Shown here: piece after piece, positions 14,793-21,476 of the stretch
Position numbering within the stretch: position 1 is the stretch's first letter
Layout: the number at the start of each line of letters is the position of its first letter
Source: a virus
Virus record (IMG/VR): IMGVR_UViG_3300022937_001291
Coordinates: 1-21,888 of that record
Length of the DNA stretch: 21,888 bases
Reading direction: 5' to 3' (one strand)
Position numbers and translations under genes: made by a program
The notes under the pieces: generated by a model
The model's input: the letters and a program-made list of their open reading frames with translations, nothing else
Database searches by the model: none
Told to the model about the DNA's origin: nothing

Positions 14793-15790
14793 TTTAATTT
14801 ACTCCATGCATAACCGCTTAACATTTCTTCGTATGTAAATTGATTGTTTGCTAGATATCTACACAAGTATGTTACTGCTTTTCTGCCTGGATGTTCTGCA
14901 AACTCAACTCTTGAAAGTTTAGTTTCAGCAAGATCTTGAGCACAATTAGGACCTACTACAATAGCAGGTTTACCGTATAACATTGCTTCTACTGCGGCAA
15001 TACTGTTATATGTTACTAGACAATGTACATCATCTGCTAGTGCTTGTTCCATTGTATTAACTGAAACTCTATCTTCTCTACTAGGCTTTTTACGTACAAA
15101 GATAGGACGTTTAGTATGCTTCTTTAATTCTTTAACAGTATTTTCTAACCATTCATCTAGATTTTGATCAAAGTATTTCATTACTTTTTCACTAGGTGGT
15201 ACAACTAAAACTTTGCTACCTGGAACCCAATCTTTAATTTGAATTGCTAGACTATTCCAACGTCCGCTACCATAATCTTCACTAGCATTAGGTCCGTCTC
15301 TATCTGGCATATGAAGATTTTGTAATGCATTTTTTACAATTCTATGATAAATCTTTTTACCGTTTGGATTAACTTGGCTAGGATTATTTCCTACGTATCC
15401 TGTATCCATAAAGTAAAAATCTTTACCTCTTGCAATACATTCTTTAATAAGTTTCTGTTTTCCTAACCCCCTAACAAGGAAAGGTGCAGGACTGTCCCAA
15501 TATTGATCTACATCATCAGCACGAATATATTTTCCATTAGAACCTAAAGCCATGCCCATAATAAAAGAATCAACAAGTCCAAAAGATCCTTTTACTTTCT
15601 TTTCAACTTTTTTAATTCCGCTGTCAATACAAATTAATTCTGGATTCTTAACTTCTTCAAATACTTCTGCTACTGCTTCCACGGCATGGACTTGTTGTCC
15701 TGTGGCAACACTATAAAGTATTTTGTCAATCGTTGCTTTTAAATGTGGTTTTAGCACTCTTGGATCCCATTCTCCGGAGTAGTCGCTCAT
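14789..15790 (-). CDS. KpsC-like paralogue 3 with altered RPHP motif
   Basis: This 333-aa protein keeps the family pattern: WVPGSKVLVVPPSEKVM at about 188-204, then a helix, then RPIFVRKKPSRED, and YNSIAAVEAMLYGKPAIVVGP at 261-281. At the position of the RPHP motif in its two neighbours it reads RKKP (233-236), so the conserved His is missing. The segment SFIMGMALGSNGKYIRADDVD near 74-95 has no match in the neighbours. It may have another donor, or be inactive. The start has GGAG at about eight bases, and it follows the GT8-like gene after three bases. Its stop overlaps the next ATG. Confidence 0.68.
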   Translation of the reverse strand: MSDYSGEWDPRVLKPHLKATIDKILYSVATGQQVHAVEAVAEVFEEVKNPELICIDSGIKKVEKKVKGSFGLVDSFIMGMALGSNGKYIRADDVDQYWDSPAPFLVRGLGKQKLIKECIARGKDFYFMDTGYVGNNPSQVNPNGKKIYHRIVKNALQNLHMPDRDGPNASEDYGSGRWNSLAIQIKDWVPGSKVLVVPPSEKVMKYFDQNLDEWLENTVKELKKHTKRPIFVRKKPSREDRVSVNTMEQALADDVHCLVTYNSIAAVEAMLYGKPAIVVGPNCAQDLAETKLSRVEFAEHPGRKAVTYLCRYLANNQFTYEEMLSGYAWSKLK

Positions 15791-15793
15791 ATA

Positions 15794-16477
15794 CTATTGC
15801 TCCATCATATCACTTAAACATTGTTTCCATTCCGCATTAAATTCACAGTTTCTATAATTCTTAAACCAAGGTCCGCCTTCAGTATAATGTAATGCTCTTG
15901 GAGTACCGTCACCTTCTTTATACCAACCTACTAACCAATTCCAATCAACTGGTAGTGAACCGATTTCTTCATCTTTGAGCCAACTGAAACGATGAAAGTA
16001 TGCACCGTCATTGTTTGGATTGTTAACACTATCAACAGTAACTTTTTCATTTGATGGGTGTCCACAATTCCAAAGTACAACACTTGACCAATTCTTACGT
16101 GGGTATACTGTTTGTACTTGTCCGTCCATTTTAATTCCTGGCTTAGGTGTGTAATCGTGTTGTACACACATAACAGCATACTTGTCATCTGCTAATGCAA
16201 ACAAGTTGTCGACATCTTCTAAAAATACAATGTCGCTGTCAATGAATAATGCCCAGCCTTTATAATTTGTTAAATGTGGAATTAAAAATCTTGTAAATGT
16301 AAATTCGGTAGATGCTAACTTATCAACTTCTCTCCAGTACACTTTTTGTTGACGCAGGTCGTCCTGGATTAGAGGTATAACATCTGTGTCTTTGTTGAAC
16401 CTCTTTATACTATGCTCACAAACTTGGTAAGCAATATCTTCTCTAGTGTCATATCCTACGAATACTTTGTTACTCAT
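15794..16477 (-). CDS. GT8-like glycosyltransferase
   Basis: This 227-aa protein has a GT-A fold pattern. It starts KVFVGYDTREDIAYQVCEHSIKR, then EFTFTRFLIPHLTNYKGWALFIDSDIVFLEDV, with the DSD motif at 80-82. KNWSSVVLWNCGHP follows, then a C-terminal LHYTEGGPWFKNY segment whose His is typical of the second metal-binding motif of GT8-type enzymes. Such enzymes transfer galactose, glucose or similar residues to growing oligosaccharides. The ATG overlaps the TGA of the TylF-like gene, so the two are co-translated. The acceptor is not known. Confidence 0.8.
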   Translation of the reverse strand: MSNKVFVGYDTREDIAYQVCEHSIKRFNKDTDVIPLIQDDLRQQKVYWREVDKLASTEFTFTRFLIPHLTNYKGWALFIDSDIVFLEDVDNLFALADDKYAVMCVQHDYTPKPGIKMDGQVQTVYPRKNWSSVVLWNCGHPSNEKVTVDSVNNPNNDGAYFHRFSWLKDEEIGSLPVDWNWLVGWYKEGDGTPRALHYTEGGPWFKNYRNCEFNAEWKQCLSDMMEQ

Positions 16478-17145
16478 TTATCTTTCTTCACCCATATTGC
16501 TGTTGTGTCAATAGTATGTATCTCTAGTGAGTCACCAAACACCTCATGAAAGGCTTTTTTACTACCACCCCAATTGTGGTAATCGTCCAAAACCATTATT
16601 CCTCCGGGTACAACACGCGGCCAAAGTTTTTCCAATTCTATTTTAGTGCTTTTATACCAGTCAGTATCTAGTCTAAGAAATGCTATTTTACTAGGCAAAT
16701 TACCACCAAGTTTTAATGTTTGGCAAACATCTCCTTTAACAAACCTACATTGGTCCATAGGAATATGCTTTCTCACATTATCTATAACTTCTTCAATTTC
16801 TGCTCTGCACCATTGATTAAAACCTTTTTTTGCTTTAGCACTTTTCATTGCGTATGATGCCTTGCCCTTACTATCAATTTTATAATCATCTTTTGTTGGT
16901 ATTGTCATACCTTCAAATGTATCATACAACCAAAACATTCTTTTGCTTTTTTGGTTTGCAAGATATGCCGCAATAACTTGGCCTCCCTTCCAAACACCGC
17001 ACTCAACAAAGTCGCCTTCGATGTTTTGTTTGTCAAGTTCTCGAATAGTACGTAAAGTGTGAACAATACGTCTTCCGCTAGTCATTGTAAGAGGACTAAC
17101 CGTTTCTAGTATTGGTAATTCACTTGTGGTAGGATAATAGTCCAT
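16474..17145 (-). CDS. TylF/macrocin-type O-methyltransferase
   Basis: This 223-aa protein carries the TylF family signatures: GDFVECGVWKGG at 44-55 (SAM-binding motif I), FWLYDTFEGM at 71-80 and LRLDTDWYKST at 158-168. PGGIMVLDDYHNWGG at 180-194 contributes the acidic DD pair that binds a divalent metal near the sugar hydroxyl. The family methylates hydroxyl groups of sugars, as in macrocin 3''-O-methylation, and phages often carry members within glycan islands. It is coupled by TAATG to the upstream fusion gene and by ATGA to the GT8-like gene. The most probable role is O-methylation of a sugar built by this cassette. Confidence 0.85.
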   Translation of the reverse strand: MDYYPTTSELPILETVSPLTMTSGRRIVHTLRTIRELDKQNIEGDFVECGVWKGGQVIAAYLANQKSKRMFWLYDTFEGMTIPTKDDYKIDSKGKASYAMKSAKAKKGFNQWCRAEIEEVIDNVRKHIPMDQCRFVKGDVCQTLKLGGNLPSKIAFLRLDTDWYKSTKIELEKLWPRVVPGGIMVLDDYHNWGGSKKAFHEVFGDSLEIHTIDTTAIWVKKDK

Positions 17146-17909
17146 TACTGCCTTTCGATATCATCTTCTTCGCAGTAATCACCTATCTGTACTTCTAGTA
17201 TATGACAAGGCTCGTCTGTGTCATTAATGCCTTGATGCCATTGCATTTCATGAATAATGGCTCTTTGATGTGGACCTAGTTCTGACATAATTTCAAAGTC
17301 TGTGCTACCGTTTATAGTTCCAATAGTACAGTTGCCTTTTAAAATATACCAAAACTCTGAACGACTTTTGTGTCGTTGCATACTTAATCTTGACTTAGGA
17401 TTAATTACCAGTTCTTTAACTTTGTAACCTTTTGCTTGATCAAGCACACGCCAGTATCCCCAATCACGCTCGGTCTTTTGTGTTTTCCAGTTGTCTAATA
17501 TCCAACTTGAACTATTCTTTTTATTATCGCCACCAACACCATATGCAAATGTTAGTTCGCCTGTGTTGTCGTCAAATAGTTCTGGAATGTTATCGGCTTG
17601 TCTATCTCCGCCGTTGGCAAAAATAATTTCTATGTTTGGATAAAGACTACGTGTTTTTCGAATTGCATCAGTAGCACTATCGTCGTCATCGTTAAAATTA
17701 ATTACACGATCAACACACGCTAGTTCACCGATAACAGAAGCACGTTCTTCCCAAGTTAAGAATGGCCTACCTTTTTTACGGGTAAGCCATTCGTCACTGT
17801 TTAGTCCGACAATTAACTTGTCGCCAAGTTCTTTTGCGGCCTTAAAATAATCAATATGTCCTGAATGTAATGGATCAAATCCACCAGTTACTAATACTAC
17901 GCTCTTCAT
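17145..17909 (-). CDS. Nucleotidyltransferase-cupin fusion for nucleotide-sugar supply
   Basis: This 254-aa protein joins two domains. Residues 1 to about 140 are a cytidylyltransferase-like fold of the RfaE/HldE-GCT type: GGFDPLHSGH at 9-18, LNSDEWLTRKKGRPFLTWEERA at 36-57 and a KNSSSWIL segment at 131-138. Residues about 148-250 resemble the mannose-6-phosphate-isomerase type II cupin found at the C-terminus of ManC: DWGYWRVLDQAKGYKVKELVI, then QRHKSRSEFWYILKG (H180, E185) and EMQWHQGIN (H225). The product could activate a sugar-1-phosphate or polyol phosphate and isomerise or bind a sugar phosphate. It is the first gene of the glycan cassette and is coupled to the TylF-like gene by TAATG. 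Domain calls are firm; the substrate is inferred only. Confidence 0.8.
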   Translation of the reverse strand: MKSVVLVTGGFDPLHSGHIDYFKAAKELGDKLIVGLNSDEWLTRKKGRPFLTWEERASVIGELACVDRVINFNDDDDSATDAIRKTRSLYPNIEIIFANGGDRQADNIPELFDDNTGELTFAYGVGGDNKKNSSSWILDNWKTQKTERDWGYWRVLDQAKGYKVKELVINPKSRLSMQRHKSRSEFWYILKGNCTIGTINGSTDFEIMSELGPHQRAIIHEMQWHQGINDTDEPCHILEVQIGDYCEEDDIERQ

Positions 17910-17924
17910 AGTATTATTTAACAG

Positions 17925-18503
17925 TTATCGATTTTCAGCCTCAATATATTGGAGCATTGTTTCAGGGTCTGAAACTTCGTAAGGATCCATGTCAGTTCCT
18001 TCGTTGTTAAAGCCTGGTTCTACAAATGCTTCTTGGACAATGCCATTGTCAACAAATAAAGAATAACGCCAACTTCTATTAGCAAATCCTAAATGTCTTT
18101 TGTTAACAAGCATACCAATACCGTGTGTAAAGTCTGCATTACCGTCTGATAGTAATTTAACTTTCTCTACACCAAGTTGTTTGGCCCAAGCATTCATTAC
18201 GAATCCGTCGTTAACGGATACACAATAAATCTCATCTACACCTGCATCTTTAAACTTTTCGTACATTTCTTCGTACTTAGGAAGTTGTTCACTTGAACAC
18301 GTTGGAGTAAATGCTCCTGGTAATCCAAAGATAACAACTTTTTTGTTTGCAAAAAGATCTTTTGAATCTACTTGTACAAACTCACCGCCGATGGCACATC
18401 CTCCGTCATCTGCAACTTCGTCACCGATTCTATTAATAAAAGTGACATGGGGTAGTGAATCCCATTTTTGAATCGCTTGTCTAGCGCCTGGATGTTGATA
18501 CAT
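17925..18503 (-). CDS. Peroxiredoxin, Prx5-like
   Basis: This 192-aa protein has the peroxidatic motif GLPGAFTPTCSSEQLP with C69 as the attacking cysteine, followed by the thioredoxin-fold helix PKYEEMYEKFKDAGVDEIYCVSVND. A WRYSLFVDNG segment contains the conserved Arg of the active site. Prx5-type enzymes reduce hydrogen and alkyl peroxides using thioredoxin or glutathione. The length slightly exceeds the usual roughly 160 aa because of an N-terminal extension (about 1-20). C36 and C94 are other cysteines that might resolve. Peroxiredoxin genes are known in some marine T4-like phages. It likely protects the infected cell from oxidative stress. The ribosome binding site is CAGGAAAT; the gap to uvsY is 21 bases. 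Confidence 0.88.
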   Translation of the reverse strand: MYQHPGARQAIQKWDSLPHVTFINRIGDEVADDGGCAIGGEFVQVDSKDLFANKKVVIFGLPGAFTPTCSSEQLPKYEEMYEKFKDAGVDEIYCVSVNDGFVMNAWAKQLGVEKVKLLSDGNADFTHGIGMLVNKRHLGFANRSWRYSLFVDNGIVQEAFVEPGFNNEGTDMDPYEVSDPETMLQYIEAENR

Positions 18504-18524
18504 AATATTTCCTGTAGTTAAAAA

Positions 18525-18980
18525 TTAAAGACTTGCGTCTTCCATACCTGCTACACGCAGTTTAACAATGTTAGTAATCTGCCATTGTTTTTGGTCGAGT
18601 CCTTTTGTTATACCCAACCATTTGTTTCGCATTAATGCGAATTCGTTGATGATTTTTTCCATGTCTACTACGTCTGCTTCGCCGTCAACATACTTTTCTA
18701 CATCTCTGCTACTCAAAGCACGTTGATAATTCTCTAAATATTTTTTAAAGAAACTGCTACGCAGACGTCTCAACTCAATGTTCAGGTATTCTAAAATTGC
18801 CTCTAATTCCTGTAATTGATTAAAACGCTGTTCAACTAACCCTGGCATTTCTGCAGAAGCCTTTTCGATATTCCCGTATACACGGCACTCTTTTTTGGCT
18901 TCGAGTAGTTCGGTTTCGTAATAATCAATAGCATTAGGAATTTGTGAAATATCCTTAGCAATTTTTGAATACCATCCCAT
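18525..18980 (-). CDS. uvsY: UvsY recombination mediator
   Basis: This 151-aa helical protein contains PGLVEQRFNQLQELEAILEYLNIELRRLRSSFFKKYLENYQRALSSRDVEKYVDGEADVVDMEKIINEFALMRNKWLGITKGLDQKQWQI in pieces that match the marine T4-like UvsY family as I recall it, especially the R-S-R-D-V-E-K-Y block near 90-97. UvsY binds ssDNA as a hexamer, displaces gp32 and helps UvsX load. Both partners are encoded nearby, supporting the call. It starts at an ATG sharing its A with the upstream TAA (TAATG) and may be transcribed from the late promoter at 19243-19250. Confidence 0.82.
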   Translation of the reverse strand: MGWYSKIAKDISQIPNAIDYYETELLEAKKECRVYGNIEKASAEMPGLVEQRFNQLQELEAILEYLNIELRRLRSSFFKKYLENYQRALSSRDVEKYVDGEADVVDMEKIINEFALMRNKWLGITKGLDQKQWQITNIVKLRVAGMEDASL

Positions 18981-19213
18981 TAATCGTAATCCTCATCATC
19001 GTAGACATCTTCGTCAATGTCCTCTTCTAGGTAATACCCAATAGCCTTGTCTAAATGATTACAAGTGCCTAAAGCATCTCTAAAAGATTCGTCTGACGTA
19101 CCATAATCGGCACAGACGTCTACGTATTTTTCAGCAATAGTTTCAATATGCTTCTTGTCTACATATTCTTTAAACGTTTGCCAAATGTCTACTACTTGTG
19201 AACCTGATTCCAT
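18980..19213 (-). CDS. Small acidic protein upstream of uvsY
   Basis: This 77-aa protein has a helical N-terminal region (VDIWQTFKEYVDKKHIETIAEKYVDVCADYG) and ends in a very acidic tail (YLEEDIDEDVYDDEDYD). No function is known; I recall a similar small gene before uvsY in marine T4-like phages. It has a good ribosome binding site (GGAG, nine bases from ATG) and is coupled to uvsY by TAATG. The acidic tail might mimic DNA or bind basic partners (inference). Confidence 0.68.
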   Translation of the reverse strand: MESGSQVVDIWQTFKEYVDKKHIETIAEKYVDVCADYGTSDESFRDALGTCNHLDKAIGYYLEEDIDEDVYDDEDYD

Positions 19214-19242
19214 AGAATTTGTCTCCTATAAATTATCTACGG

Positions 19243-19250
19243 TATTTATA
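19243..19250 (-). promoter_or_regulatory. T4-type late promoter
   Basis: The minus strand carries an exact TATAAATA, the T4 late promoter octamer recognised by the gp55 sigma factor. It is intergenic, 29 bases upstream of the ATG at 19213, with a GGAG ribosome binding site in the leader. It would drive the small acidic gene, uvsY and perhaps the peroxiredoxin and glycan cassette at late times, separate from gp32-uvsX. Confidence 0.7.
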
Positions 19251-19264
19251 ATCGTCATACTATT

Positions 19265-20338
19265 TTATTCAGTTACAGTTTCTTCGGTTTCAGTTTCGAC
19301 TGTAGTGTCTACAGGTGCGTCTTCATCTGAAAACTCGTTCATTATTTGATCTAATAATGGACCACCTGCTTCCCATGCCTTACGATACTCTTTGATTTCT
19401 TCACCGCTCTTAGTTACATACTTCAAACGATTTCCGTCTTTCGATAGCATACCTTTTTTCTCAAAAAGATCAACAAGACCGCTGTATGGATTCATACCAG
19501 TTTCATAAGGAATCTTAACTTGCACACCTTCAAACGGTTTTGCATATCTTGTTTTCATTACCTTACAACCTGCACGAATACCACGTACATCAGTTACTTT
19601 GTTACCATCTTCATCTTCTTTTAGTTTTAGTTTTTTCATTGCTACAACAATTGAAGATGCATAGATAAATCCTTGACCACCTGAAATCTTATCATCTGGA
19701 TCAAACATATCTTGAGATGCGTAAGTATGATTAGTTGCTACTAGGCCCACGTTGTGTGAACCAAACATATTAACACAGTTACGTACAAGTGCTGTAAGTG
19801 CCTTAGGTTTTCTACCCATGTCACCTTTCATATCACCCTTACTAAACTGATCAACGTCTGTGGGTGTTAATAACATACCCAATGAGTCAATAACAAATAA
19901 TACTTTAGGACGTTCTTCTTCGTCCATTGCTTTGTAATCTGCCATAAATGTTGATACTGTTTTTGCAACATCATCAATCATTGACATATTAAGTTTTAGT
20001 AGTTTATCTTCTGAAGTGTCTACATCAAGTGCGTGTAACCATGCTTCATCAAGTGCGTTCTCTGAGTCAATTAGAACTACAAAGATGCCTTGTTCTTGTG
20101 CGGCTTTAACAATGTTACCTGCACAAATATATGATTTACCTGCTCCTGACTCGCCTGCAAATACAGTTACCTTACCAAGTGGAACACCTTTATGGAAGTC
20201 ACCACTTACAAGATAATTGAGTGCATAATTACCTGTACTAATCCAATCAGTTGGATCGTTGAATCCCGCACTCATGCCTGTAATAGACTTAGTCAAGTTT
20301 TTACGAAACTTGGAAACGTCAAATGCTTTGTTAGCCAT
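19265..20338 (-). CDS. uvsX: UvsX RecA-like recombinase
   Basis: This 357-aa protein has Walker A GESGAGKS at 62-69, Walker B VLFVIDS ending near D151, and ATNHTYAS plus a KISGGQG segment (about 202-223) that matches the L2/DNA-binding region of RecA-type proteins. It closes in an acidic Glu/Thr tail (about 336-357), a feature shared with RecA. UvsX polymerises on ssDNA and carries out strand invasion for recombination-dependent replication with UvsY, UvsW and gp32. A strong AAGGAG ribosome binding site precedes the ATG. A hairpin lies between it and gp32. Confidence 0.95.
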   Translation of the reverse strand: MANKAFDVSKFRKNLTKSITGMSAGFNDPTDWISTGNYALNYLVSGDFHKGVPLGKVTVFAGESGAGKSYICAGNIVKAAQEQGIFVVLIDSENALDEAWLHALDVDTSEDKLLKLNMSMIDDVAKTVSTFMADYKAMDEEERPKVLFVIDSLGMLLTPTDVDQFSKGDMKGDMGRKPKALTALVRNCVNMFGSHNVGLVATNHTYASQDMFDPDDKISGGQGFIYASSIVVAMKKLKLKEDEDGNKVTDVRGIRAGCKVMKTRYAKPFEGVQVKIPYETGMNPYSGLVDLFEKKGMLSKDGNRLKYVTKSGEEIKEYRKAWEAGGPLLDQIMNEFSDEDAPVDTTVETETEETVTE

Positions 20339-20362
20339 TACTTCTCCTTAATCTTTTATAAT

Positions 20363-20384
20363 GGGGTTGCCCTTAGACAACCCC
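20363..20384 (-). other. GC-rich hairpin between gp32 and uvsX
   Basis: A perfect 7-bp inverted repeat (GGGGTTG / CAACCCC) encloses an 8-base loop, inside the 54-base gap between the gp32 stop and the uvsX start. On the transcribed strand it is followed by ATTATAAAAG, not a U-run, so it is a poor intrinsic terminator. It may attenuate readthrough into uvsX, mark a processing site or protect the gp32 mRNA 3' end. Confidence 0.6.
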
Positions 20385-20392
20385 TATATAAA

Positions 20393-21358
20393 TTACTGTT
20401 GTCTAGAACGGATCATTGCTAGAATGTCTTCCGCCTTGTTATCACCTGCTGGTGCCGCCGCAGTTTCTGCTACTGGTTCTGCCGCTGGTGCAGTTTCAGT
20501 TACAGTTTCTGTGACTGGTGTTGCTGGTGCTGGTGTAGTTGCTTTTACAGGATCACCTGTACGTGCCGCTACGCCTGCTGGACGGAAATACTGTCCAAAC
20601 GCATCCATGTCGTATGCTTCGCCATCAACAGATGCTTCAAACATCTTCTTGATAACTTCGACTTCAACTTCTGAAGGTTTCTTAGGTAAGTAATCTGAAA
20701 GATTAAATAACCCATGATCTTCAATAGCCTTGTACTCATCTTCAGACAATGGACGCTCTCTACGAGCCCAAGTTGATGTTGAGTAGTCTGCATAACCGCC
20801 TTTAGAAGTTTTTGTAATTCTAAAGTCAACACCCGCAGTATAATCTGTAGGCAACTCGTTCATATCTGGATCCATCAATGCACCCTTAATGATTTGGAAA
20901 ATCTGTGGGCCAATGATAAATCTACGAATTGGATTATCCGGAGTAGTATCTTCGGTAAGTGGGTTGTCAGTTACAAAACCTTGGAATACGTATGAACGCT
21001 TCTTCCAATACTTACGACCTAAGTCTTCAAGTTTTGGATCTTTAAACCAAGGACGTACTTCTGAAAGTACTGGACAAGTTTCGCCATACATTTCCATACA
21101 TGGTACTTGTACTTGAACTGGACGAGAGTCTGTCTCGCCTTTAATTCCAGCAAATGGAAGTTTGATCATCAAACGTTCTTGCCAGAAGAAAGTGTTATTT
21201 TCGTCACCGTCAGGTAAGAAACGTAACGTTGCCGTTTCGCCTTCCTTCAAGTTCCAAAATGGGTAAATTGCGTTGTCGCCACCGCCTGACGAACGATTGC
21301 CGCCAGTATTTGCTTCTTGCTCTTTTAGTTTTGCACGAATTTCTGCTAATGTTGCCAT
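20393..21358 (-). CDS. 32: Gp32-like single-stranded DNA-binding protein
   Basis: This 321-aa protein matches marine T4-like gp32. It has an N-terminal cooperativity region (1-20) and then a Ser/Gly linker. An OB-fold core contains IYPFWNLKEGETATLRFLPDGD, VQVQVPCMEMYGETCPVLSEVRPWFKD and ARKYWKKRSYVFQGF-like blocks, and the NPIRRFIIGPQIF segment is another landmark. The C-terminal third holds a Pro/Ala/Thr/Glu-rich flexible tail (about 270-305) ending in AEDILAMIRSRQQ. T4 gp32 uses one His and three Cys for zinc; only C87 and C95 are clear in the equivalent region here. It coats ssDNA for replication and recombination and binds UvsX/UvsY partners through its tail. A very strong AGGAGG ribosome binding site precedes the ATG. 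Confidence 0.92.
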   Translation of the reverse strand: MATLAEIRAKLKEQEANTGGNRSSGGGDNAIYPFWNLKEGETATLRFLPDGDENNTFFWQERLMIKLPFAGIKGETDSRPVQVQVPCMEMYGETCPVLSEVRPWFKDPKLEDLGRKYWKKRSYVFQGFVTDNPLTEDTTPDNPIRRFIIGPQIFQIIKGALMDPDMNELPTDYTAGVDFRITKTSKGGYADYSTSTWARRERPLSEDEYKAIEDHGLFNLSDYLPKKPSEVEVEVIKKMFEASVDGEAYDMDAFGQYFRPAGVAARTGDPVKATTPAPATPVTETVTETAPAAEPVAETAAAPAGDNKAEDILAMIRSRQQ

Positions 21359-21405
21359 AATAAGCCTCCTATAAATTTAAGCCTTCGCTGTTAAGTGCCT
21401 TCGTA

Positions 21406-21436
21406 TCTAGTAGCACATATTATATATACTACTAGA
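21406..21436. repeat. Inverted repeat in the gp32 upstream region
   Basis: An 8-bp perfect inverted repeat (TCTAGTAG / CTACTAGA) has a 15-base AT-rich centre. It overlaps the -10 part of the putative gp32 promoter. It could be a DNA operator or, if transcribed, a leader hairpin. T4 gene 32 is translationally autoregulated by a leader structure, so an analogous element here is possible but unproven. Confidence 0.45.
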
Positions 21437-21454
21437 AATATTTAGTAAAGTCAA
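21426..21454 (-). promoter_or_regulatory. Possible sigma70-like promoter for gp32
   Basis: The minus strand has TTGACT (21454-21449), 17 bp, then TAGTAT (21431-21426), the same -35, spacing and -10 as the DnaE-like gene promoter. It lies in the 118-base gap between gp32 and the upstream gene. Here a leader of about 60 bases would precede the ATG at 21358, unlike the leaderless set. The -10 box matches the consensus at only four positions. Confidence 0.5.
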
Positions 21455-21476
21455 GTGGTTTTTTATCGAAAAGTGA

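Noticed and set aside
20363-20384. Rho-independent terminator after gp32
   Set aside because: The stem is good but no U-run follows on the transcribed strand, so I list it only as a hairpin.
20361-20693. Plus-strand open frame opposite the gp32 C-terminus
   Set aside because: It is Ala/Gly/Ser/Thr/Val-rich low-complexity sequence, the antisense shadow of the gp32 tail, with no ribosome binding site.
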